A stretch of 64,000 bases of DNA from positions 186,001 to 250,000 of the forward strand of contig NZ_JAPVRC010000003.1 in NCBI RefSeq assembly GCF_030345335.1, written 5' to 3'. Origin of the DNA: Halobacillus campisalis. GTDB lineage: Bacteria; Bacillota; Bacilli; Bacillales; Halobacillaceae. The notes beneath the pieces are model-generated. The model was not told where the DNA came from. It searched no databases and saw only the letters and a program-made list of their open reading frames with translations. The stretch's first letter is position 1. The number at the start of each line of letters is the position of its first letter. The position numbers and the translations under genes were made by a program. This document shows, one piece after another, positions 1 through 8,623 of the stretch.

Positions 1-353
1 TTCATCAATCCAATTAAGAATGGCATCGCCATAAAGATAATCATGACCGTACCGTGGGTCGTAAATATTTCGTCGTAGTGCTGGGCATTTAAAAAGTTCA
101 TGTTCGGAAAAGCCAACTGTACACGCATCATCATTGCGTCTACGCCTCCGCGGAACAACATGGCCAGGGCACTAAGAATATACATAACACCTATTTTTTT
201 ATGGTCAACGGTCGTCAGCCACTCGCGCCATAACCATCCCCACTTTTTAAAGTAAGTCAAGATGAAAAGGATAGCTATAGTTACGAGGGCAATGGATACC
301 ATACCCCCGTAAATGAGCGGTTCGCCGGTTACGAAAAATTCATCTAATTGCAT
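1..353 (-). CDS. qoxB: Quinol oxidase subunit I (QoxB), N-terminal part
   Basis: Partial gene: it runs off the left edge, so only the first ~117 codons are present. The ATG at 353 follows an AGAAGGTG ribosome-binding site. The product starts MQLDEFFVTGEPLIYGG, followed by a membrane segment and the family-typical WLTTVDHKKIGVMY and THGTVMIIF stretches, where a heme a ligand histidine lies. QoxB is the heme-copper catalytic subunit of cytochrome aa3-600 menaquinol oxidase, which reduces O2 and pumps protons in the cell membrane. It lies 17 bp downstream of qoxA, the usual qoxAB order. The assignment to quinol rather than cytochrome c oxidase rests on this start and on the partner subunit, which has no CuA cysteines. 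Confidence 0.93.
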   Translation of the reverse strand, partial: MQLDEFFVTGEPLIYGGMVSIALVTIAILFILTYFKKWGWLWREWLTTVDHKKIGVMYILSALAMLFRGGVDAMMMRVQLAFPNMNFLNAQHYDEIFTTHGTVMIIFMAMPFLIGLM

Positions 354-370
354 GTGTTCTCACCTTCTTT

Positions 371-1351
371 CTATTCTACTGAGCTTTCATGATCGTCATC
401 ATTTTCTTCATCCATAAAGTCTTCTGCATCCTGATCACTATATAAGTGCATCAAATCACCATACAAGTCGTAATGACGCTCTATGGCATAATCGCGGCCT
501 TCATTCGTACCATGATCAACAAATTCCAAGTGTGTAGAAGAATATTCAGCTTCTACCGTAAGTCCTGGTTTAAGCAGTTCATCATATTCTTCCTGCGACA
601 ACTCTGGCGCACTGGATTGGGTTTCCTCTACCCAGCTGTTATAGTCCTCTTCGCTTTCGGCGTAAACCTCAAAGGTCTGCTTCGTGAAGCCTTCACCGTT
701 AAAGTTAGAGTTTCTACCGTCATAAACGCCTTCTTCATCCGCTTGCAGATACAGCGTATTTTCCATGCCGGCCATGTTATACTTCTGACCGCCTAAACGC
801 GGAATCCATAAGGCTGTCATAGCATCAGCAGATGAAAGCTTGAATTCAATCGGACGATCTGTCGGTATGTGAAGATAATTGACTGTTTCTATGTTCTCTT
901 CAGGGTAGCTGAAGAACCATTTCCAATCTGCCGTGGTAGCATAAATGACTAAAGGCTCTTTCTGCTCTTCGCCTGCAGCTGCCTCAGGAGGCTTCTCTAA
1001 TTCGAATAAAGAATCCACCGTTGGAATACTGAGAGCGATGACAATAACAAAAGGAATAACGGTCCATACTATTTCAATCAAATTATTGCCGTGCATGTGA
1101 GGGTCATAGTCGCTTTCCTTTCGACCCGGACGGTTCTCTCGGTACCTGATGACCATAAAGGCGAAGGCACCAAACACGACAACAACGATAAACAGCATGA
1201 ATATAATAGAATACATGATAAGGTCGTATTGAGTTTGAGCGACCGGCCCTTTTGGATCAAGAACAGCCAGTTCACACCCACTTAAAAGTAAAACAAGGCT
1301 AAGTGGAGCTAAAGCCAATCCTTTTTTCATAAGTTGTTTCATGCTTTTCAC
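371..1351 (-). CDS. qoxA: Quinol oxidase subunit II (QoxA), lipoprotein
   Basis: A 326-residue subunit II of cytochrome aa3-600 quinol oxidase. It has a lipoprotein signal peptide with lipobox LLSGC, so Cys26 would be lipidated. Two membrane helices follow (about 43-67 and 95-113) and then an extracytoplasmic cupredoxin-type domain. That domain contains no cysteine, so the CuA site of cytochrome c oxidases is absent, as expected for a quinol oxidase. The highly acidic C-terminal tail (about 300-326) is longer than usual and fits a salt-adapted proteome. I chose the GTG at 1351 because GGAG lies 11 nt upstream; an ATG three codons in is the alternative. It is the first gene of the operon and is followed by qoxB. 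Confidence 0.93.
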   Translation of the reverse strand: MKSMKQLMKKGLALAPLSLVLLLSGCELAVLDPKGPVAQTQYDLIMYSIIFMLFIVVVVFGAFAFMVIRYRENRPGRKESDYDPHMHGNNLIEIVWTVIPFVIVIALSIPTVDSLFELEKPPEAAAGEEQKEPLVIYATTADWKWFFSYPEENIETVNYLHIPTDRPIEFKLSSADAMTALWIPRLGGQKYNMAGMENTLYLQADEEGVYDGRNSNFNGEGFTKQTFEVYAESEEDYNSWVEETQSSAPELSQEEYDELLKPGLTVEAEYSSTHLEFVDHGTNEGRDYAIERHYDLYGDLMHLYSDQDAEDFMDEENDDDHESSVE

Positions 1352-1657
1352 TGAGGATTACACTCCTTTTCTTTGAATATTTAAAGGCACAATGGCTTTA
1401 ATTTTACATAATCATTGCCATCAGTATAGCAAAAAAAGTAGATTATTAGATAAGCTTAGTAGAATTGTCACGGAAACATCACACTTTTTTCGATTTTTTG
1501 TCGCAATTCATTCACTATATTGTAAAAAAAAGACAAGAAAACCTATTATTTGTCATATTTAAAAATGGACAATTTAACTATAATTATCCCGCTGCAGTCG
1601 AAATCAAACCAATGTTAGAACATAAGCAGTGATTATTCGTAAATTCCTTGCGTTCTC
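1352..1657. other. Intergenic region between divergent qoxA and dapA
   Basis: AT-rich spacer with no ORF that looks real. It must contain the promoter of the qox operon on the minus strand, but I could not pick out convincing -35 and -10 hexamers. Nothing repetitive is seen. Confidence 0.5.
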
Positions 1658-1686
1658 TTGTGTTTACATTGAATTTCTGTTATAGT
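1658..1686 (+). promoter_or_regulatory. Probable sigma-A promoter of the lysine leader and dapA
   Basis: TTGTGT at 1658-1663 and TATAGT at 1681-1686 are separated by 17 bp. The expected start, near 1693, lies about 30 nt before the riboswitch. Confidence 0.55.
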
Positions 1687-1721
1687 TCAACCAATTAAAT
1701 ATTTCTCCTTCAATATATTTG

Positions 1722-1902
1722 GAGCGAGGATAGAGGTGCAAATACCATCAGTACATAATGGGAGGATAATGAGATCCTGTGAACATTGTGAAAAGGGGCA
1801 TTTGCCGAAGTGGAAAGAGTCTCATTCTCTTGAAACTGGTTCTGCTTTTGAATAAATACAGGACTGTCATATGGGTAACTGTATGGAGGGCTATCTGATG
1901 TA
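1722..1902 (+). ncRNA. Lysine riboswitch (L-box)
   Basis: The leader matches the lysine riboswitch core segment by segment: AGAGGTGCAAATACCATCAG, then GGGAGGATAATGAGATCCTG, then AAAAGGGGCATTTGCCGAAG, then GGAAAGAGTCTCATTCTC, and finally the ACTGTCATATGGG and GGAGGGCTATCTGATG block. In this class lysine binding stabilises a terminator and lowers expression of lysine biosynthesis genes. The intrinsic terminator at 1933-1965 and dapA follow directly, which fits. The switching helices were not folded by computation. Confidence 0.93.
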
Positions 1903-1932
1903 GGAACAATTTTACGTTTAACTTTGTTTCTT

Positions 1933-1965
1933 CAACAACAGCGGACCCTTCGTTGTTGTTTTTTT
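1933..1965 (+). terminator. Riboswitch expression-platform terminator
   Basis: CAACAAC pairs with GTTGTTG across a 12-nt loop and is followed by a run of T. It sits between the lysine aptamer and dapA, where a ligand-controlled terminator is expected. Confidence 0.8.
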
Positions 1966-2031
1966 GCGTTTATGGCTTATGGTCCTGTCACCTCTACATT
2001 TAAAAAAATTTTTGCAAAAGGGTGTGGAATT

Positions 2032-2919
2032 ATGAATTTCGGACAAGTCTTGACCGCCATGGTGACTCCGTTCGACCAAAAGGGTGAAATCGACTTCAAT
2101 GCCACGAGAACATTAGTGAATCATTTAATTTCCAACGGTTCAGATGGATTAGTAGTCGGAGGCACAACAGGCGAATCGCCTACATTGACTTCAGAAGAGA
2201 AAATCGAATTGTTCCAGTTTGTTGTAAAAGCTGTTAACGGAAGAGTACCTGTCATTGCAGGAACGGGTTCTAACTCTACAAAAGCTTCCGTAGAATTGAC
2301 AATTCAGGCAGAAAAAACAGGTGTCGATGCCATTATGCTCGTCGCTCCCTATTATAATAAACCATCTCAAGAAGGGCTGTTTCAGCACTTTCAGACGATT
2401 GCTGCATCCACTTCTCTTCCTGTGATGCTTTATAACATTCCAGGAAGAAGCGTCGTGAACATGAGTCCTGATACAATCGTGCGTCTATCAGAAATCGAGA
2501 ACATCGTATCTGTGAAAGAATCAAGCGGTGATTTAGATGCTGTTACGGAAATCATCACACGTACTTCAGATGATTTCACAGTATACAGCGGGGATGACGG
2601 CATGACGCTGCCGATTCTAGCTATTGGTGGAAACGGCATAGTCTCAGTCGCTTCTCATATTATCGGAAATGAAATGCAGCAAATGGTCCAAAGCTACCAG
2701 ACGGGTGACGTACAATACGCTGCGGCTGCCCACCGTAAATTACTTCCGATTATGAACGCGCTTTTCGCTCATCCTAGTCCTTCCCCTGTGAAGGCTGCTC
2801 TGAATATGAAGGGTGTACCAGTTGGAGATGTACGTCTTCCAATGCTTCCTTTAAACCCTGAACAAATGAAAGAGCTTGAGAAATACGTCCCTTTGGACAG
2901 AATTGAAAGCGTCGGATAA
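2032..2919 (+). CDS. dapA: 4-hydroxy-tetrahydrodipicolinate synthase (DapA)
   Basis: A 295-residue protein that condenses pyruvate and aspartate semialdehyde, the first committed step of lysine and diaminopimelate synthesis; dipicolinate for spores also derives from it. The TIM-barrel family marks are present: GGTTGES with Thr46, Tyr134 in LYNIPGR, Arg139, and the Schiff-base Lys162 in VKESSGD. I set the start at the ATG at 2032, preceded by AAAGGGTG. An in-frame start 36 codons upstream would run through the terminator and has no ribosome-binding site. The gene is monocistronic here, set apart from asd and dapG, which often accompany it, and is controlled by the lysine riboswitch just upstream. 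Confidence 0.96.
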   Translation: MNFGQVLTAMVTPFDQKGEIDFNATRTLVNHLISNGSDGLVVGGTTGESPTLTSEEKIELFQFVVKAVNGRVPVIAGTGSNSTKASVELTIQAEKTGVDAIMLVAPYYNKPSQEGLFQHFQTIAASTSLPVMLYNIPGRSVVNMSPDTIVRLSEIENIVSVKESSGDLDAVTEIITRTSDDFTVYSGDDGMTLPILAIGGNGIVSVASHIIGNEMQQMVQSYQTGDVQYAAAAHRKLLPIMNALFAHPSPSPVKAALNMKGVPVGDVRLPMLPLNPEQMKELEKYVPLDRIESVG

Positions 2920-2927
2920 TGCTATGA

Positions 2928-2963
2928 AAGCCCTGAAGGACTTGTTCCTTCCGGGCTTTTTTC
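2928..2963 (+). terminator. Terminator of dapA
   Basis: AAGCCCTGAAGGA pairs with TCCTTCCGGGCTT and is followed by a T-run. Confidence 0.88.
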
Positions 2964-3019
2964 TTTTGTTCAAAAATATAGCATGAGAGTTAACGATTCC
3001 AAGTGATTATGAGGTCATT

Positions 3020-3250
3020 TGTGAAGACTCGCTATTTCACGGGAGCACGCTGAGCCTCATTTGACTTCGTCCTCCGGGGGTCTCACCTAGCACTCTTTTC
3101 CCGCAGGAGTCTCCCCGTTCCCATTGAATGGAAGGAATGTGCGAGAGTCCTGTGGAAGCAGCGTGCTGGTCAAGACCCAACAGAGTTAAGATCGGGGAGA
3201 CTTGACCGTACCTCCACGGAAGTCGAATCAGCAACTCACCCATCATCATG
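3020..3250. repeat. Degenerate pair of palindromic intergenic repeats
   Basis: Contains CACGGGAGCACGCTGAGCCT and GCAGGAGTCTCC, which match the core of the repeats at 10245, 11597 and elsewhere. It is followed by a diverged inverted copy (GAGTCCTGTGGAAG and CTCCACGGAAG). The arms pair poorly, so this is a decayed double copy. It fills most of the gap between dapA and the amidohydrolase operon. Confidence 0.75.
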
Positions 3251-3435
3251 AAGTATCTTTCATAAACTCCTGCTAATAGCTTGAAACGCTCCTCAGTTTG
3301 AAATATCCCAATTCCCCACTCTCAATCCCATATCCGCTAGTGTTCATACTACTAATTCGTTTTCCCTAGAAAGAATTTTCTAAAAATTTCGTCGAAAAAG
3401 GGTGAATTTTTTATTATTTCTGTTATACTGCTATT

Positions 3436-3462
3436 AACGGAACATTAAAGGAAATTTTCCTT
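3436..3462. promoter_or_regulatory. Operator 1 of the amidohydrolase/AbgT regulon
   Basis: A perfect odd-centred palindrome, AAGGAAATTTTCCTT, lies at 3448-3462, just downstream of a likely -10 box (TATACT at 3424-3429). The 25 bases from 3436 to 3460 recur with one mismatch at 8574-8598, in front of the abgT-like gene. The position at or just after the transcription start suggests repression. The encoded winged-helix regulator (7220-8524) is the obvious candidate to bind; that is inference. Confidence 0.7.
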
Positions 3463-3482
3463 AATTAAAAGGAGGTTCTTTT

Positions 3483-4685
3483 TTGAATACCATCAAAGAC
3501 CTAATCACTTCTATTGAGAACAACATCATAGATATTCGCAGAACCTTACACAGAAACCCTGAATTAAGTAATGAAGAACACCATACCTCTTCGTTAGTTA
3601 AGGAGAAGCTCAGTGAATTCGGTATTGAATGGCAGGACGGATTCGCACAACATGGAGTCCTCGGCATTATTAAAGGAGACCTCCCCGGCGGGACGGTGGC
3701 GCTGCGGGCCGATATGGATGCTTTGCCGATTCAGGAGACGAATGATCACGAGTGGGTGTCCGAAAACCCCGGTAAAATGCACGCCTGCGGACACGATGCC
3801 CACACTGCGATGCTTTTAGGTGCAGGATATGCGCTTCAGAACATGAAGAAGGAGATCAGCGGAACCGTGTTGCTCATCTTTCAGCCGGCGGAAGAAAATT
3901 CTCCACACGGCGGCTCAAAACCGATGATGGATGACGGTGTATTTGATGAATACACTCCGGATGTCATTTACGGACAGCACGTCTGGCCCAGCCTTCCTGT
4001 TGGACAAGTTGGGATTCGCGATCGAGAAATGATGGGAGCGTCGGACCGTTTCAAAGTAACCATCAGAGGAAAAGGCGGCCATGCCAGTATGCCTCATGAT
4101 GGCAACGATGCATTGATCATTACGAATCAAGTCATCTCAAGCCTCCAGACCATCGTCAGCCGAAGCGTCAACCCGCTTCATTCCGCTGTCGTTACGATCG
4201 GAAAGATCGAAGGCGGCTACGGGTACAACGTCATCCCGGATCAAGTCACCTTCGAAGGTACAGTTCGGACATTTAACCCCGATATCAAACAACTGGTCAA
4301 AAAAAGGTTCCACACCATTATCGAACAAACCGCTGATGCATTCGAAGGCACCGCGGAAGTGGAATATTTAGATGGCTATCCTGCTACAATCAATACGCCG
4401 GAATGGGCGCAGCAGGCCAGGTCCACAGCCAAAAATCTATTAGGAGAAGACGCATCTCCTTCACTTGACCCTGCATTGGCAGGCGAAGACTTCTCCAGAT
4501 ATTTGTTACAGTATCCCGGAGCCTTTATCTGGCTCGGAACTCAAATAGAAGATTCTGAGAATCAGAAGCCGCTTCACGATCCAGGTTTTAAATTGAACGA
4601 AAAGGCTTTGCCGATTGGCAGTCAGTATTTGGTTCAAGTAGCTCTTGATACGCTTCTAACCCTTTCTAAAAAGGAGGAAAAATGA
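3483..4685 (+). CDS. M20-family amidohydrolase (N-acyl amino acid hydrolase type)
   Basis: A 400-residue M20D-type metallohydrolase, related to N-acyl-L-amino acid amidohydrolases and IAA-amino acid hydrolases. It would cleave an amide bond between an acyl group and an amino acid in the cytoplasm. The metal-binding HACGHDAH motif is at about 100-107, DMDALP at 77-82 and FQPAEE at 133-138; GKGGHASMP marks the dimerisation domain. The TTG start at 3483 is preceded by GGAGG at 7 nt. It is the first gene of a four-gene operon, and its stop overlaps the next start (ATGA). The exact substrate cannot be read from sequence. Confidence 0.88.
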   Translation: MNTIKDLITSIENNIIDIRRTLHRNPELSNEEHHTSSLVKEKLSEFGIEWQDGFAQHGVLGIIKGDLPGGTVALRADMDALPIQETNDHEWVSENPGKMHACGHDAHTAMLLGAGYALQNMKKEISGTVLLIFQPAEENSPHGGSKPMMDDGVFDEYTPDVIYGQHVWPSLPVGQVGIRDREMMGASDRFKVTIRGKGGHASMPHDGNDALIITNQVISSLQTIVSRSVNPLHSAVVTIGKIEGGYGYNVIPDQVTFEGTVRTFNPDIKQLVKKRFHTIIEQTADAFEGTAEVEYLDGYPATINTPEWAQQARSTAKNLLGEDASPSLDPALAGEDFSRYLLQYPGAFIWLGTQIEDSENQKPLHDPGFKLNEKALPIGSQYLVQVALDTLLTLSKKEEK

Positions 4686-5986
4686 TGGCTGCTGAAGATT
4701 TTATAAAAAGCATTCAGCCCAAGCTGACCGAATGGCGCCGTCATTTTCATAAAAATCCTGAGCTCGGGTTCATGGAATACCGTACCACCTGCACCATAGG
4801 AAAAGAACTGGAGCAGCTGGGCTTTAAGGTTTATGCAGGTAAAGACGCTTTAGATAGTAAGTCACGTTATGGAGTCCCATCTTTATCAGACCTCGAAAAC
4901 CAGGAGCAGCAAGCAAAAGACTCAGGAATCGATACCGAATGGGCAGAAAAAATGCACGGAGGTCATACAGGCCTTGTGGCGGTTTGGGATACACAAAAAC
5001 CCGGCACTCATGCTGCCTTCCGTTTTGACATAGATGCCCTGCCGATTGAGGAAGCGGAAGATGAACATCATTTTCCTTTTCAACACAACTTCACATCCAA
5101 TGAAAAAGGCGTCATGCATGCTTGCGGTCATGACGGCCACACAACGATTGGACTAGGCTTAGCTCATTACATTGCATCGCATCACAATGAGTTGAACGGT
5201 AAATTCACCTTGCTATTTCAGCCTGCGGAAGAAGGTGGACGCGGTGCGAAAGCAATGACTGATAAAGGATGGCTCGATGGTGTCGACACTTTTTATTCCG
5301 GACACATCGGCATCCACTCCCTGCCTGTAGGTACAGTTGCCGCTTCAACGAAAGGATTTCTAGCTTCCTCAAAGCTGAATGTTCAGTTCAAAGGGCAGTC
5401 ATCCCATGCGGGCATGAAGCCAGAGGATGGACGCAATGCTCTCTTAGCAGCCGCAACAGCGGCTGTCCAGCTTTATACGATCCCACGGCATAGTGATGGA
5501 GTCAGCCGTATCAATGTAGGAAAGCTGATCGCAGGCAACGGAAGGAATATCATTTCCGACCGAGGCTATTTGGAACTTGAAACACGGGGAGAAACACAGG
5601 CGATCAACCGCTTCATGCAAAAAGAAGCGAAGAGGATGATCGAAGCAGCCGCATCGATGCATGATACAAAAGCAGAAATCGAATTTGTCGGGGAAACGGA
5701 AGAAATGGTGTGTGACGAAGACCTCGTTCCTTTTATAACGGAAGTTGTGCAACCGAGTTCTTTCATTAAAGAAGTTCAGCCTGTCGCATTTGTTTCCGGT
5801 TCCGAAGATGCTAGCTTTATGATGAATGCCGTTCAGACGCAAGGTGGTCAGGCCACGTATATGTTGTTCGGTACTCAATTACCTGACAACCACCACTCCC
5901 CCGCTTTTGATTTTGAAGAAGATGTATTGACCGTTGCTGTCGATACGTACATCCATATTGTGAAAGGAGGAAATTCGATTGCATGA
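4682..5986 (+). CDS. AbgA-like M20-family amidohydrolase
   Basis: A 434-residue M20-family hydrolase. Its length and the long insert between the first strand and the metal site (about 50-95) resemble AbgA, the p-aminobenzoyl-glutamate hydrolase subunit, rather than the shorter IAA hydrolases. HACGHDGH lies at about 146-153, DIDALP at 116-121 and FQPAEEGGRGA marks the second metal region. The ATG at 4682 overlaps the upstream stop and follows AAGGAGG, so the two are translationally coupled. AbgA normally acts with AbgB and the AbgT transporter; here the preceding M20 protein could play the AbgB role and an AbgT relative follows downstream. The substrate may be a folate breakdown product or another acyl-amino acid. 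Confidence 0.85.
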   Translation: MMAAEDFIKSIQPKLTEWRRHFHKNPELGFMEYRTTCTIGKELEQLGFKVYAGKDALDSKSRYGVPSLSDLENQEQQAKDSGIDTEWAEKMHGGHTGLVAVWDTQKPGTHAAFRFDIDALPIEEAEDEHHFPFQHNFTSNEKGVMHACGHDGHTTIGLGLAHYIASHHNELNGKFTLLFQPAEEGGRGAKAMTDKGWLDGVDTFYSGHIGIHSLPVGTVAASTKGFLASSKLNVQFKGQSSHAGMKPEDGRNALLAAATAAVQLYTIPRHSDGVSRINVGKLIAGNGRNIISDRGYLELETRGETQAINRFMQKEAKRMIEAAASMHDTKAEIEFVGETEEMVCDEDLVPFITEVVQPSSFIKEVQPVAFVSGSEDASFMMNAVQTQGGQATYMLFGTQLPDNHHSPAFDFEEDVLTVAVDTYIHIVKGGNSIA

Positions 5987-7223
5987 TTGGCTGAATCAAC
6001 ACTTATTGCAGCTTAACCTTACCGAAGAAATGGATTATGTAAATGGCTTTACAAGGTTGAGTTACACGGAAGAAGAAAAGCAATCCCATCAAGCATTTAT
6101 AAAAATCGCCGAAGAACTCGGCTTACACATTCACACCGATCAGGCAGGCAACGTGTGGGCCACATGGAAAGTGGACGACGAAGCTCCTACTGTCGCAGTT
6201 GGCTCTCACGTAGATACCGTGAGTTCCGGCGGAGGATATGACGGTGTCGCAGGCGTCCTCACCGGCCTCGCAGCGATCAAAATATTAAAAGATCAGGAGT
6301 TCCAGCCTGCGAAAAACATGACAGTGATTTGCTTTGCCTCAGAAGAATCTTCCCGGTTTGGCGTATCAACGATCGGGAGCAAAGCCGTTTCCGGTATTTT
6401 AAACAAAAAAGAAGTCGAGGATGTCACAGACGTCGACGGCATGTCGATTAAAGAATCCGTGGAAGCTTTCGGATTATCCTGGGAATCTATTGAACAAGCG
6501 GAGCAGCCTGATAAGGCACTTGAGAGCTTTATAGAACTTCATATTGAACAAGGAACACAAATTGAAAATAACGAAGCAGACATCGGAATTGTCCGTGGAG
6601 TCGCCTGTCCGATCCGTCTGCAAGTGACGGCTTCTGGAATGGCCAACCACACAGGCACCACCCCTATGACAAATCGAGCGGATGCTTTCGCAGCTATCGC
6701 CCCTCTGATTACTTTCGTTGAGGAGCAAGCCAACGAAATCAACAGGGAACATACAACACCGCTTGTGGCGACTGTGAGCACGGTGCAGCTGCACCCAAAC
6801 GCAATGAACGTCATTCCTGGGGAAGTAGTTCTTGGCATTGATATTCGCAGCGTAGAGGATTCCCTGAAAGAAGAACTCGCTGCACGCATCCAGGCTTTCT
6901 GTCAAAAAATCGAGGAAGATCGCGGGGTGAATGTAGATATTCATACACTCGTCAACAATGAGTCCGTTTTTCTAAACCCTGCGATCCACGAGAAGCTTAC
7001 TAATGTGACGGAATCGCTTAATTTAAAGCCATTTACAATGGACAGCGGTGCCGGGCACGATGTCATGAACATGGCCCAGAAATGGCCGTCCGGACTTATT
7101 TTCATCCCATGCCAGGAAGGGATCAGCCACCATCCGAAAGAATTCGCAACACTCGAAGATCTGTCAAAAGGATCACATGTTATCGCTGAATATCTGCGCG
7201 AGGAAACGAGGCGTTGGGAATGA
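5979..7223 (+). CDS. M20-family N-carbamoyl-amino acid / allantoate amidohydrolase
   Basis: A 414-residue member of the hydantoinase/carbamoylase branch of M20 (HyuC/AllC type). These enzymes release CO2 and NH3 from N-carbamoyl amino acids, or act on allantoate. Visible marks are VGSHVDTV with the first metal histidine, GGGYDGVAGV, FASEESSRFG, the family-typical LHIEQGTQIE, and SGAGHDVMNMA near the C-terminus. The TTG start at 5979 is preceded by AAAGGAGG at 8 nt and overlaps the upstream gene by 8 bp. No other allantoin or hydantoin genes are nearby, so the context favours a general amide or carbamoyl substrate linked to the two preceding hydrolases. Confidence 0.88.
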   Translation: MHDWLNQHLLQLNLTEEMDYVNGFTRLSYTEEEKQSHQAFIKIAEELGLHIHTDQAGNVWATWKVDDEAPTVAVGSHVDTVSSGGGYDGVAGVLTGLAAIKILKDQEFQPAKNMTVICFASEESSRFGVSTIGSKAVSGILNKKEVEDVTDVDGMSIKESVEAFGLSWESIEQAEQPDKALESFIELHIEQGTQIENNEADIGIVRGVACPIRLQVTASGMANHTGTTPMTNRADAFAAIAPLITFVEEQANEINREHTTPLVATVSTVQLHPNAMNVIPGEVVLGIDIRSVEDSLKEELAARIQAFCQKIEEDRGVNVDIHTLVNNESVFLNPAIHEKLTNVTESLNLKPFTMDSGAGHDVMNMAQKWPSGLIFIPCQEGISHHPKEFATLEDLSKGSHVIAEYLREETRRWE

Positions 7224-8524
7224 AGACGACGATCGGCGTCATCGCCCCTCATGACTCGCTCGAACGGATCATGTATGTAGCCGAAGAATTCGATCATATA
7301 TCGTTTAAGCCTTACCCTTACGAACAGCTTGATGAAGTGAAAGATACTCTGTTGAACCACCGCTATGATGTCGATCAGTGGTTTTTCTCAGGTGTACTCA
7401 ACTACACGTACGCAATGGACCAACACTTAATTACCGAAGAGGAAGGAGCTTATCCCCCTCTTCACGGATCCAGTTTCTTCGGCATTCTTTTAGAAGCTCA
7501 ACTGACAGCCAACCAAGTATATAGGCGGGTAAGCATAGACACGATTGCAACTGAAGAATTCGATAAAATACTCTCATACTATAAACTTGATAATCTGACC
7601 CACTACAACCATCCATTTGAACGAAGCAAAAGCCCAGAAGAAATCATTCAATTTCATACTGAATTATACGAAGCGGGCAAAACAGAAGTTGTCATTACAT
7701 CAATTAAAGACGTCTATTTGAAATTAAAAGCAAAGCAAATACCCGTTTACCGCGTTACACCATCTTATTTATCCATTAAAATGATTATCCAGTTTTTAGA
7801 AGAACGAGCACAATCCAACCTTTATCGGAATTCTCAAGTGGCGATCATCGGATGCCGCATGCAAATGAATCCGAATCAGCCCGAGGACATCACGTATTCT
7901 TTCAAAACCAAGTTCCAGGAGCTTGATGTCAGAAGACAGCTGCTCTCCATTGCAGAAAAAACGAACGGTTCGGTCATGCAGATGGGTGATGGATTGTTTT
8001 TCATCTTCACTACCCGCGGCGAACTGAGCAAGGAATCAGAAGCTGATCTGTTCACCTTGATTGATGATATCCGTGCTCAGACGAACCTGCAGGCCAAAGT
8101 GTCCATAGGCTTTGGCGAAACGGTATTACAGGCGGAACAGCACGTCAGTCTCGGCTTTCGCAGCTTAAAAGATTATGAGAAACCGATGATTCTCGTCGTT
8201 GATGAAAATCAATCGATTTCCCTTAAACAGAAAGAGGACCAGATCGTCTATCAAACCACTGACCTTGGACCCACTTGGAAAAAGAGAATGAAGGACGCTA
8301 ATTTGAGCCCGGGAGTTGTTTCTAAGATATTAGCTTACGCCAAGCAGTATGGGAGGGATCAGTTTTCTTCACAAGATTTGTCCAGATGGCTGAAAAGCAC
8401 AGAGAGAAACGGCCGCAGAATCCTTTCTGAAATGGAACGGGTCGGTATCGTAGAACAAGCCGGTGAGTCCCAATCCGGTGAACGCGGACGTCCTCGCAAA
8501 GTGTATCAATTCGTCCCACAGTAA
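7220..8524 (+). CDS. Winged-helix transcriptional regulator of the amidohydrolase operon
   Basis: About 434 residues; I do not recognise a named family member. Residues 1-110 look like an alpha/beta sensor domain (TTIGVIAPHDSLERI). The middle (about 200-330, with QVAIIGCRMQMN and KVSIGFGETVLQAEQHV) resembles a degenerate GGDEF or cyclase-like domain. The last ~70 residues (FSSQDLSRWLKSTERNGRRI and RGRPRKVY) look like a winged helix-turn-helix with a basic wing. I chose the ATG at 7220, which overlaps the preceding TGA and has GAGG 8 nt upstream; a TTG at 7214 is possible. As the last gene of the operon and next to abgT, it probably controls both through the shared GGAAATTTTCC operators. Confidence 0.7.
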   Translation: MKTTIGVIAPHDSLERIMYVAEEFDHISFKPYPYEQLDEVKDTLLNHRYDVDQWFFSGVLNYTYAMDQHLITEEEGAYPPLHGSSFFGILLEAQLTANQVYRRVSIDTIATEEFDKILSYYKLDNLTHYNHPFERSKSPEEIIQFHTELYEAGKTEVVITSIKDVYLKLKAKQIPVYRVTPSYLSIKMIIQFLEERAQSNLYRNSQVAIIGCRMQMNPNQPEDITYSFKTKFQELDVRRQLLSIAEKTNGSVMQMGDGLFFIFTTRGELSKESEADLFTLIDDIRAQTNLQAKVSIGFGETVLQAEQHVSLGFRSLKDYEKPMILVVDENQSISLKQKEDQIVYQTTDLGPTWKKRMKDANLSPGVVSKILAYAKQYGRDQFSSQDLSRWLKSTERNGRRILSEMERVGIVEQAGESQSGERGRPRKVYQFVPQ

Positions 8525-8573
8525 CCTTTTGAAAAAAAGAGAATAAAGGTTACTGGTGAAGTTTTTAAATAAA

Positions 8574-8600
8574 AACGGAAGATTAAAGGAAATTTTCCAA
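8574..8600. promoter_or_regulatory. Operator 2, upstream of the AbgT transporter gene
   Basis: 24 of 25 bases are identical to operator 1 (3436-3460), including ATTAAAGGAAATTTTCC. The right half of the palindrome is less complete here (CCAAA rather than CCTTA). A separate inverted repeat, GTAACCTTT/AAAGGTTAC at 8521-8553, begins at the regulator stop and may be a weak terminator. Together these suggest that the transporter gene has its own regulated promoter. Confidence 0.68.
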
Positions 8601-8623
8601 AATCAGAAGGAAGGGTGAAAGAC

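Noticed and set aside
446-796. 116-codon ORF antisense to qoxA
   Set aside because: It lies wholly inside qoxA on the other strand, has no ribosome-binding site and no family-like sequence.
5444-5878. 144-codon minus-strand ORF
   Set aside because: Shadow of the AbgA-like gene; Cys/His/Arg-rich composition typical of antisense frames.
6474-6944. 156-codon minus-strand ORF
   Set aside because: Shadow of the third M20-family gene with no start signal.
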